A stretch of DNA of 6,291 nucleotides from Deltaproteobacteria bacterium (GCA_015233285.1 JADFYA010000227.1:1-6291), one strand, 5' to 3'. Shown: positions 1-6,168, counted from the first letter of the stretch. Translations and numbers: made by a program. The notes: generated from the letters alone by a model not told the origin.

Positions 1-99
1 AGCGGGTCAGACCAAGAATGACTTAGTGGAGATAAAAAGAGATCGAGATATGGCCAGATTGCTGGCCTGGATCATCATTAATAATTTGTACTATCCCGA
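1..99 (+). repeat. Inverted copy of an internal cyclase-gene segment (99 bp exact)
   Basis: These bases are identical, base for base, to the reverse complement of 1978-2076, inside the class I cyclase gene. Read on the plus strand they encode the same peptide as cyclase residues of about 1163-1195 (it contains IKRDRDMAR and LLAWIIINNLYYP). The match runs to the window edge, so the repeat may be longer. At the inner edge identity ends after CGA (97-99); one extra T follows, then AATGGT (101-106), which is shared by both parents. After that the sequence is antisense to the beta-helix gene. A plus-strand frame runs out of the copy to a stop at 239-241, but beyond base 99 it is only antisense beta-helix sequence and not a gene. 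The copy is either a piece of a second, inverted cyclase gene beyond the left edge or a chimeric contig end. Confidence 0.97.
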
Positions 100-1141
100 T
101 AATGGTATTTCTGTCTATAGTCGGGGAGGAGTTGTAGATTCCGACGTGATGAATAAAACAATTCGATATTGTGTTTTGTTCGATCGTTCCCCCTGTGGTA
201 TCGGTGAAAGAGATTCCCTTCATCGTCCCCCAAATTCTTGAATTAGTTATACTAACGTTGCTCGTCTGTTGCGCCGGCCGATTGGAATCAAAAGTACCCA
301 CCCAAATGCCGTCTCCTTGGACCGAACTAGATGACTGAGTTACAGAAAGACCGGTGACGGTGACCTGGTTACACCCCCAAAGCAGCAGCGGTGTGGGAAC
401 ATTATTAAAAGTGCATCCGGGGCCGATGTGAACCTGGCTTATCTGACTGGCGGCGCTGCCGTCATCATTTATCATGGAGACGCCGCCGTTCATATTTTGA
501 AAGTAACAGCTATTGATGTAGACGCTGTTTTGACCGGTGGATGCTCCCCAGCCGCTGATTCCATAACCTTGAGGGCGATTAATGAACTTAAGGCCGCTGA
601 TGGTGATGTTGCTGTGCCCTCCAATATCCAGGGTCGAGGTTGCGGTCATAACTCCGCCGCTATCCAAGACCACATCATCTGTCCCAAATCTCGTGATAGT
701 GGTATTGTCTTGATAAATGAGAAGAGACACTCCTGCGGCAAGATTCTCCGGATAGGTTCCAGGTGCGATATTTATGGTAATTGCACTGGCCGGAGTGGCG
801 TTCTGAAGGGCATATGTAATGGTTTTCCAAGGGGCGGTCTGGGTCCCTCCGCTGCCGTCAATGCCGTTGACCGTGTCTACGTAAGCTACAGTCGGGGTTG
901 AGCTTTGCAAGGCATTGGAAATGGTTTTCCACGGGGCGCTGACAGTCCCGCCGTTGCCGTTATTACCGGTGCCAACGTTAACGTAGGCCTGAGTTTCAGT
1001 TTGTGCCCTGGGCAATGGTTCCGGCGTCAAGCTATTGTCCGTGTATCCCGGCCCTGTGCCTGTGAATAAGGATACAGATAGAATGGCCGCGAAGAAGGCG
1101 GCGGTCGGAAGAACGGTCCTAAGTTTGTTATTGCCTCTCAT
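23..1141 (-). CDS. Secreted right-handed beta-helix protein (DUF1565/NosD-like), 3' end replaced
   Basis: This is a probable exported or surface protein with a right-handed parallel beta-helix fold; its substrate is unknown. Translation from the ATG at 1141 gives 372 residues. That start is preferred over the in-frame ATG at 1192 because GGGGTGG lies 5 bases upstream and because the product then opens with a signal peptide: short basic n-region (RGNNKLR) followed by a hydrophobic stretch (residues 9-29). Residues 52-119 are two tandem 34-residue units with the motif YV...G..G.GGT..APWKTI..ALQ, typical of DUF1565-type N-termini. Next come IAPGTYPENL and helix rungs such as NITISGLKFIN, NSVYINSCYFQN, NVSITNSRIWG, GGTIEQNTISN and SPTIDRNTI. 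Native sequence ends at about residue 347 (base 101). The last 25 residues, up to the stop at 23-25, come from the inverted cyclase fragment, so the true C-terminus is missing. No catalytic residues of a polysaccharide lyase can be assigned. Confidence 0.8.
   Translation of the reverse strand: MRGNNKLRTVLPTAAFFAAILSVSLFTGTGPGYTDNSLTPEPLPRAQTETQAYVNVGTGNNGNGGTVSAPWKTISNALQSSTPTVAYVDTVNGIDGSGGTQTAPWKTITYALQNATPASAITINIAPGTYPENLAAGVSLLIYQDNTTITRFGTDDVVLDSGGVMTATSTLDIGGHSNITISGLKFINRPQGYGISGWGASTGQNSVYINSCYFQNMNGGVSMINDDGSAASQISQVHIGPGCTFNNVPTPLLLWGCNQVTVTGLSVTQSSSSVQGDGIWVGTFDSNRPAQQTSNVSITNSRIWGTMKGISFTDTTGGTIEQNTISNCFIHHVGIYNSSPTIDRNTIIGIVQIINDDPGQQSGHISISFYLH
785..988 (-). repeat. Tandem 102-bp coding duplication (2 x 34 residues)
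   Basis: Two adjacent in-frame units, 887-988 and 785-886, encode 34-residue segments that share 19 of 34 residues. Conserved positions are AYV, G..G.GGT, APWKTI, ALQ and TP. The DNA is also similar: the stretch giving PWKTI reads ATGGTTTTCC on the plus strand in both units. The phase is exact, so the duplication adds a whole structural unit right after the signal peptide without breaking the frame. Confidence 0.85.
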
Positions 1142-1166
1142 ATCATCCACCCCACTCCGATGGTCA

Positions 1167-1424
1167 TCATCTATAATGATTGCCGGCTGCATCTACCGGG
1201 TTTATATGGCTGAAACCGTCTGGTGATCTTAAGCCCGCGCCCACAACACTTAAGTTGGTTGCGACATCCTTACTTTGAGAGACTATCCGAGTCTTGAGGC
1301 TCAAATCCGAAAAGTTAAATTTATTTTTACCAGCCAAATTAGCATATGACACCGGCCAAGTCAAACAATTATTGTTTTGAAGACAACGAGGCCGAAATAT
1401 TCCTTTCATCAATCGGTTCTTCAT
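1167..1424 (-). pseudogene. Short frame, possible C-terminal remnant of another beta-helix protein
   Basis: This open frame of 85 codons lies between the cyclase and the beta-helix gene, with only weak purine-rich sequence (GAATGAAGA) before its ATG. Its second half, DLSLKTRIVSQSKDVATNLS followed by NPVDAAGNHYR, resembles the end of many beta-helix surface proteins. Those proteins typically read DFHL..GSPAID.GTNLS, then D..GN.RP...YDIGAYE. Past the TGA at 1167-1169 the same frame reads PSEWGG, a stop, then YE, which fits a decayed version of that ending. This suggests that an upstream paralogue was lost apart from its tail. It could also be an unrelated small protein, or not a gene. Its stop lies 25 bases before the preferred beta-helix start at 1141. 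Confidence 0.3.
1336..1364 (-). promoter_or_regulatory. Candidate promoter for the beta-helix gene, overlapping a palindrome
   Basis: On the minus strand, TTGACT (1359-1364) is followed after 17 bases by TAATTT (1336-1341), matching 5 of 6 and 3 of 6 positions of the sigma70 consensus. The -35 box overlaps one arm of an interrupted palindrome, AAACAAT-T-ATTGTTT (1363-1377), which could be an operator. The start would lie near 1329, giving a leader of about 190 bases before the beta-helix ATG at 1141. It also lies inside the possible remnant frame 1167-1424, which fits that frame being dead. The evidence is sequence match only. Confidence 0.25.
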
Positions 1425-1580
1425 TCTTCATTCATCTAATAACAATATATTCGGCTGATTATCGTAGCACCAAACGTCGTCGGATTAGATCGGCCGCCTA
1501 CGGTTGTGGCTCTATTTGCCGAAGGCTGAAAACCGGCCGCCAATCAGTTACACGATTCTTATTTTACGCCATCCGACTCC

Positions 1581-4500
1581 CTACCACGGCATGAAGACGG
1601 GCAAAGGGCAGCGGGATTGATGAGGAACAAAAAATTTCAACTGGAGTTCGGCAGGACAATTCTGCTTAATATTCTTTTTCAAAAATTCACTTGGATTATC
1701 TTTAAGCGCGGCGTCGGTTATCGCGGGTGAAAGAGAGAACACTTCACCCCAGTTGGTGGCGTATATAAAAGTCGCCTCAGATATTTTCGTTGTTTTTCTT
1801 AAGGTTAACAGATTCAGGATACCGAACACCTTGACCACGCGCTCCGGCTTGACATGTTCGTCTAACGCCGTTTCAAAGGTTTCTTTGATCGGAAAAAATT
1901 CCCGGAGACTACGCAACAATTCTCCCACATCTTTGGCCGAAACCGGGGATAAACCGGCATCGGTTCGAAGCACCATTTCGGGATAGTACAAATTATTAAT
2001 GATGATCCAGGCCAGCAATCTGGCCATATCTCGATCTCTTTTTATCTCCACTAAGTCATTCTTGGTCTGACCCGCTTTGCCCTGGACCCCTTTGACCACC
2101 CAGACCGTCGGTTGCCCCATGGCCTTAATGCCTTGGAAATGCAGCTCAGTGAAGATATTCTCCAGAGGAAAAACGGAAGATAATCTCTCCAGTTTATTTT
2201 CTTTCATACTGACGTTGGAGATTATCCGGCGCCCCAGTTTGGTCAGGTCCAGTTCGTTGATCTTGATGTCAGCCTGGCGATGCTGCAACGAATCCTGGAT
2301 TCTAACATAAGTGCGCAAAATAAAACTCTTGATCATGTCCCCCAAGGCAGCCTTTTTCTTAAAATCCCAAGAGTCGAATTGGGTGAGTTCGGTTATTTGG
2401 TTAACGGTCCATTTCCACTCTCTGAAATAACGATTAAGCAAAATACTTTTCTCAGCCTTAGGCGCCAAAATTTCAACCGGGTCGATTTTTCCCCCGCCGC
2501 TCTTCAAGATAAAGGCCTTTTTGATCAGATCTAGAGATTCTTGATCGCCCATCTGCAGAAAGTGATCATTTAATTCTTGAAACATCACCACATAGGGATC
2601 GATTTGATCCAGATCGGTCAGGCCGACGAGCAGGTTATCCTTTATCCGGTCACATAAGAGCCTCGCCCGGCGATCTTGGGCGGCCACATATTTCTCCAGC
2701 AAACCCAGTTTCATCAATGACTTGAATGGGCTCTTCAATGACTTGACAATCTGCCATAACGAGGCGCCGAAGAATTCCCCTGGGGCAATCTCGTCCAGGT
2801 GACCGAGGTCAGACACTTTATCCCGCAACCAGGAGCATCCTTTGATCATCCAGGAAATATGCCCTTGATATGTCTCTCGATCGGAATGGGGTGGGATCAA
2901 CCACCAGGCCGGCATCTTACCGGCAATCCTGATGGTCGTGCGGTAAAATTCTTCCTTCAAGATCTGAGCCTGAGCTGAGCCCGACCCCTCTTCGTCACTG
3001 AACCCAAAATTGTTTTCTCGGACTTTTTTGAGGTCCATCAAGAAAAAGAAAACGGATAATCCAAACTTCTTGTTAGCCCAGGAAGACAGCTTGTCGAGCT
3101 TTGGCTGGATAAGGGCCATGTGGGATTCCGAGATCACCCCTGAATCGTAACAAATCCAATAGTCCAGGTCGGATTTTGAGGTTTGGGCGAATGTGCCTAG
3201 GCTGCCGATCGTATAGATAGCTTCAATGGCCGACGGACCTGTGGCGGAATCAGGAGGGACGGTATCATCAAAATACTTCTTGACCAGTCTCAAGGTTGTA
3301 TAATCCGGATGATAACCACTAACTCCCAAAGGAGCGCCTCCAGCCGACCCCCTATCCTGCCGTTCCAAAATGTCAGTGTGTAATAGATAAGGCAATATCC
3401 GAAAAAAATCGCACTGCGGCCGTCCCAAGGTTTCCAAGGCCCAGTCAAACCGCCGCCGATCATTCTCGATCAATACCGCGGCCCGCCGGTTCGCATCCTT
3501 TTGGCGAAACCAGAGGTCCACCAGGTCCTTGGTCCAGATATGAGCTTCCCAGGACCGCCATGCCTGAGGAATCTCCTCTTTTTTCAACGGCTGTTCCATG
3601 GCCTGAAACAATTTTTTCTGCGCCAGCAACGCCTCGCCGAGCAGGTGAAATTCATCCGTATCCAGTTTATAAAAAAAACACCGGCTGAACAGGCACGCGG
3701 CAAAGGAACACGTGGCGAATCCGGTCTCTCTAATCGAGACCATGTCAAAGCAGCAGTCCTCGAATTCCACCCCCTTGAATGTCGAAGCCGCTATTCCGGC
3801 GAAAGAGAACTCCACCGCCACCAGGCGACAGTAAGACATCTTGGCCAAACCGATTTGGGTCCCCCACAGGTTGCTGTTTTTGATCAATACCTGCTGAAAA
3901 TGGACGTCTTTTAACGCGGCCTCAACAAAATGGCTATTGATCACCTCCATTTCGAGGAAAGATACCTGGGAGAACTCAGCGTTGGAAAAATCAGATTCTT
4001 TTAACACGCAACCCTGAAAAGTGGTCTGGCTAATCCGGGCGGCCGGAGCCCGCAGGCGGTTGATCCGACACTTTTCGAAGACGGCCTGCTCCACCGTTCC
4101 TTCGCTCAGGTCCAGGTTTTCAATAGTCACATTCTCGAATCTGACTTTTCTGATTCTGGCGCCTCTCAGCTCGACCTGGTTAAGAGTCATGGAACGGAAG
4201 GTCAGGTCGGCCAGATCGGCGCCGGGTAGCTGCAAATTTTCTATATTTAGGCAGTTCTTCGTCGAGTTTTGGATTAGTTCCCGGTCCCGGTCGGACAACC
4301 TGACAAAACTTTTCGGGCGAGGCACGGGCTTACCACTGGTTGCCTCCCAGGCGCTCCCGGCCGACCCGCCTGCCGGAAAGGTAGCGCCGTAAGACGAGGT
4401 CCGGCCGGGGACCCCGAGAGACTGCAGCCCATTCTTAATGACCGTGGCAATCTCCTGATTGGCCTTAACTTCAAGAGGAAACTGGTCCGCCATATAGTCT

Positions 4501-5561
4501 AGGCCATCCGACAATTGTTCCGGGCACATGCGGGAAAGAAAGAAAAAGAGGCAAAGATAGGCTTCTTTCCGGCTTTCTTCAGGCAGATTATCCAGGAACC
4601 CGGCCAAGGATGGGGCATCAAGATAAAGTAACTTAAAGAGAAGCGATTTTCTTAGGAGAGGCTGTCCATTGTACAGGTAGAGGTAGATCCGCGACAAATA
4701 AGGCGCCGGGGGTTGCAGGGCGTTGAGGGTATCGAGCGCGGCCAACCGGATGGAAGCGTTAGGATGGCTCAGGAGCGAACCCACGGACCTGGCCAGGCCC
4801 AGGTCACCCCGTTGGCCCACTTTGCTGATGGTCTCCAGAATAGTCAAGGCCACGGCTGGATCCTTCACCTTCAGATATTCGGCCAGCTTTGGAACCAAAT
4901 GCCGGGCGGTCAATGTCCTGATGGCCATCATGATGATAAAGAAATCCTGCTTGGTCTTCGGCTGCTCCAGGATGGAAGTAATCCATTTTTCTAAATCACA
5001 TCGAAACCAGATCTTCCGGATTGGAAACAAGACGTCTCGGATCGGCTGGGCCAGAAAATCACTGTTTCTTTCAACTTGTTTTAAAAAAAGAAGAATTTGT
5101 TCCGGATCCGGCGTCTTCTTGGCGCTCACCGTCTCCATGACCCAGGCCGGCAGGCCCCCTTCTTCGGAGCGCGGCGCCTTAAGAAATTGATTTAGGATAA
5201 GAAATATCCGGCTGAGCGGATAAAGGGCGACAAGCCCCTTAATGCCTCCCGGCGGCAGGGCCGGTCCATGCAAGTACCGGAGAGTCAGAGTTGTGCCCAA
5301 GTGACCGAGTTTTTGAAGTGAGTTCAAGGAAATACCGACCAATTGCGATTCGGACACAGACTCGGCCAAAGACAGCATTAAAAAAGCCATCGCCGAAGAG
5401 CAACGAGAAATAGTTTTTTCGTCATGGCCGCCTTCATCCCGAATAATGACGAATTCACCAACCAGGCCGGCGGCTCTAGGGAACCGGTCCAGTTGTGGTG
5501 AAGCTACTAATTTTTTCAATTCAGCCAAAATAGCGTCTGGCGGATCAGTCCGGCCTGGCAT
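1581..5561 (-). CDS. cyaA: Class I adenylate cyclase with N-terminal HEAT-like and pentapeptide-repeat extension
   Basis: Predicted to convert ATP to cyclic AMP and pyrophosphate in the cytoplasm; no signal peptide or clear membrane segment is seen. The product has 1326 residues against about 850 for E. coli CyaA. Approximate order: helical N-terminus of unknown type (1-200); HEAT-like helix pairs (205-285, e.g. DPAVALTILETISKVG); glycine-rich linker (395-415); pentapeptide-like repeats (439-632, e.g. ADLADLTF, ESDFSNAEFSQVSF); class I core (about 690 onward). The polymerase-beta-type motif is G786-S787...S797-D798-L-D800-Y-W802, with the same spacing as S103, S113, D114, D116 and W118 of E. 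coli. Further matches are EFYRTTIRIAGK (871-882), the class I signature EFFGASLWQ (929-937) and YATNWGEVF (1267-1275). It ends where E. coli CyaA still has roughly 180 residues. The start has GGGA upstream and an in-frame TAA six codons before it, so no longer N-terminus is possible. Residues of about 1163-1195 are duplicated in reverse at the window's left edge. The family call is secure; activity and regulation are inferred. Confidence 0.93.
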   Translation of the reverse strand: MPGRTDPPDAILAELKKLVASPQLDRFPRAAGLVGEFVIIRDEGGHDEKTISRCSSAMAFLMLSLAESVSESQLVGISLNSLQKLGHLGTTLTLRYLHGPALPPGGIKGLVALYPLSRIFLILNQFLKAPRSEEGGLPAWVMETVSAKKTPDPEQILLFLKQVERNSDFLAQPIRDVLFPIRKIWFRCDLEKWITSILEQPKTKQDFFIIMMAIRTLTARHLVPKLAEYLKVKDPAVALTILETISKVGQRGDLGLARSVGSLLSHPNASIRLAALDTLNALQPPAPYLSRIYLYLYNGQPLLRKSLLFKLLYLDAPSLAGFLDNLPEESRKEAYLCLFFFLSRMCPEQLSDGLDYMADQFPLEVKANQEIATVIKNGLQSLGVPGRTSSYGATFPAGGSAGSAWEATSGKPVPRPKSFVRLSDRDRELIQNSTKNCLNIENLQLPGADLADLTFRSMTLNQVELRGARIRKVRFENVTIENLDLSEGTVEQAVFEKCRINRLRAPAARISQTTFQGCVLKESDFSNAEFSQVSFLEMEVINSHFVEAALKDVHFQQVLIKNSNLWGTQIGLAKMSYCRLVAVEFSFAGIAASTFKGVEFEDCCFDMVSIRETGFATCSFAACLFSRCFFYKLDTDEFHLLGEALLAQKKLFQAMEQPLKKEEIPQAWRSWEAHIWTKDLVDLWFRQKDANRRAAVLIENDRRRFDWALETLGRPQCDFFRILPYLLHTDILERQDRGSAGGAPLGVSGYHPDYTTLRLVKKYFDDTVPPDSATGPSAIEAIYTIGSLGTFAQTSKSDLDYWICYDSGVISESHMALIQPKLDKLSSWANKKFGLSVFFFLMDLKKVRENNFGFSDEEGSGSAQAQILKEEFYRTTIRIAGKMPAWWLIPPHSDRETYQGHISWMIKGCSWLRDKVSDLGHLDEIAPGEFFGASLWQIVKSLKSPFKSLMKLGLLEKYVAAQDRRARLLCDRIKDNLLVGLTDLDQIDPYVVMFQELNDHFLQMGDQESLDLIKKAFILKSGGGKIDPVEILAPKAEKSILLNRYFREWKWTVNQITELTQFDSWDFKKKAALGDMIKSFILRTYVRIQDSLQHRQADIKINELDLTKLGRRIISNVSMKENKLERLSSVFPLENIFTELHFQGIKAMGQPTVWVVKGVQGKAGQTKNDLVEIKRDRDMARLLAWIIINNLYYPEMVLRTDAGLSPVSAKDVGELLRSLREFFPIKETFETALDEHVKPERVVKVFGILNLLTLRKTTKISEATFIYATNWGEVFSLSPAITDAALKDNPSEFLKKNIKQNCPAELQLKFFVPHQSRCPLPVFMPW
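1978..2076 (-). repeat. Parent copy of the 99-bp inverted repeat, inside the cyclase gene
   Basis: This is the partner of bases 1-99 in the opposite orientation. Here the sequence lies in an intact reading frame and encodes part of the conserved C-terminal half of the cyclase. It continues without a break on both sides, so this is the original copy and the one at the left edge is derived. The two arms are separated by about 1.88 kb. Confidence 0.97.
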
Positions 5562-5644
5562 GTTTATCCCGTATTATGCTCCTGTTAGTTCATAGTCCCG
5601 AAGCAGCGTCGGCCACAACTCATCAGGGGTCTATTTTTATTATG

Positions 5645-5673
5645 AATATAATACAAGAATCGGGTCTTTGCAA
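5645..5673 (-). promoter_or_regulatory. Sigma70-type promoter for the cyclase gene
   Basis: On the minus strand TTGCAA (5668-5673) is followed by exactly 17 bases and then TATATT (5645-5650), matching 4 of 6 and 5 of 6 consensus positions. Transcription would start near 5638, leaving a leader of about 77 bases before the ATG at 5561. The leader and start region are AT-rich (ATAAAAATAG). No convincing CRP operator or riboswitch is visible nearby; a lone TGTGA half-site sits at 5730-5734. Confidence 0.5.
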
Positions 5674-5739
5674 CCATATATCTTAGATCCACAGGATATC
5701 CCAAAATGACGCGTGGCATATTGTTCAGGTGTGATAAAC

Positions 5740-5984
5740 TTCGGAGGGTGACGGCGAAAATAAGGGACTTCGAAATGGACTGCAGGCATGGCCCGCACCA
5801 CCGATAGGCTATAATTTTCGATCCAAAACCAGGTGAGAGAGATATCCCGTTACCGCGGCCAGGTAATATGAAACCAGGCCGGGTCAGGGATATGGTAGCA
5901 GAAGGCCGGAATAATAATCACCGGGGCCGGGATGAGCAGCATCGCCCACCGGGTATGAGTCCAACCCAGATACGGCCGACGCCA
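5740..5984 (-). pseudogene. Decayed YdjM-like (DUF457) membrane metal-dependent hydrolase relic
   Basis: Two minus-strand frames together give the middle of a YdjM-like integral membrane hydrolase. Frame one (5871-5984) reads GWTHTRWAMLLIPAPVIIIP and then YHIPDPAWF, resembling the HRGFTHS-hydrophobic-VPEGWF part of E. coli YdjM. Frame two (5821-5874) reads SYYLAAVTGYLSHLVLD, the family's GYLSH.L.D segment. It then continues after a TAG as PIGGAG..CSPFRSPLFS, in register with the (T)PAGVPLLWP region of the family. The frame shift falls near 5870. A stop interrupts each frame, the usual N-terminal PD.DH metal-binding part is absent, and the first His of H-R-G-[FW]-T-H is Leu. This reads as a dead fragment; YdjM itself is poorly characterised and sits in the inner membrane. 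The assignment rests on remembered family motifs, not a search. Confidence 0.45.
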
Positions 5985-5987
5985 ACA

Positions 5988-6146
5988 TTAATTATTCGAT
6001 CTTTTCAGCACTTGCACAAATTCTTCCAGACTCTTGGCCAATGCGGCATGTTTGAGCAGTATCTTCAAGAAGCTTAAGTCTTCAAGAGCCGTGGTCGCTG
6101 CGACGATTTCTTGGGGTACTTTGCAACAGGCTTTAAAAGGGTTAGC
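5988..6146 (-). pseudogene. Coding-like helical tail without a start codon
   Basis: A minus-strand frame of 52 codons opens after a TGA at 6147-6149 and closes at TAA 5988-5990. The translation is strongly helix-like and protein-like: EIVAATTALEDLSFLKILL, then KHAALAKSLEEFVQVLKR and SNN. No ATG, GTG or TTG start lies ahead of the helical part, so it appears to be the C-terminal remnant of a lost gene, or a frame-shifted gene entered from another frame upstream. Its stop shares bases with an ATG (TAATG), an arrangement common between coupled genes. I do not recognise the family. The antisense plus-strand frame at 5868-6077 is treated as its shadow. Confidence 0.35.
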
Positions 6147-6168
6147 TCAGATCGGGCTGGCCCTTTTT
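6135..6168 (+). terminator. Rho-independent terminator-like hairpin
   Basis: On the plus strand AAAAGGGTTAGCTC (6135-6148) pairs over 14 positions with GGGCTGGCCCTTTT (6154-6167) around a 5-base loop, followed directly by one further T. Three pairs are G-U on the plus-strand RNA. The same positions become A-C mismatches on the minus strand, so the structure is better suited to stopping rightward transcription. The run of A on one side and T on the other could still let it act in both directions. No convincing rightward gene ends here, so what it serves is unclear. Confidence 0.5.

Noticed and set aside
26..241. Plus-strand frame of 71 codons at the left edge
   Set aside because: The first part is the inverted cyclase copy and the rest is antisense beta-helix sequence, so it is a junction product and not a gene.
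428..901. Plus-strand frame of 157 codons
   Set aside because: It lies fully antisense to the beta-helix gene, whose frame has a signal peptide and family motifs; the plus-strand translation has no recognisable features.
1491..1541. Repeated CGGCCGCC octamers as a terminator after the cyclase
   Set aside because: They are direct repeats with poor pairing and no T-tract follows; I see no clear terminator between the cyclase and the next frame.
2130..2144. LHFQG (residues 1140-1144) as the second class I cyclase signature (RTLHF.G)
   Set aside because: By order of conserved segments this position corresponds to an earlier stretch of E. coli CyaA; the true counterpart is YATNWGEVF at 1267-1275.
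3501..3914. Plus-strand frame of 137 codons
   Set aside because: Antisense to the pentapeptide and linker region of the cyclase, where the minus frame is clearly coding; the translation shows no domain-like pattern.
4713..5190. Two overlapping plus-strand frames
   Set aside because: Both are shadows of the HEAT-like region of the cyclase gene.
5730..5745. CRP-like site TGTGA-N6-TCGGA
   Set aside because: Only one half matches the consensus and it lies about 100 bases upstream of the predicted start, so chance is the simplest explanation.
5640..5789. Minus-strand frame of 49 codons beginning MPAVHFEVPYF
   Set aside because: It looks somewhat protein-like, but it overlaps the cyclase promoter boxes and the hydrolase relic, and lacks a clear ribosome binding site; kept only as a low-probability small gene.
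5868..6077. Plus-strand frame of 69 codons
   Set aside because: Antisense to two more protein-like minus-strand segments, with a low-complexity polar N-terminal half; the only support is the downstream hairpin.
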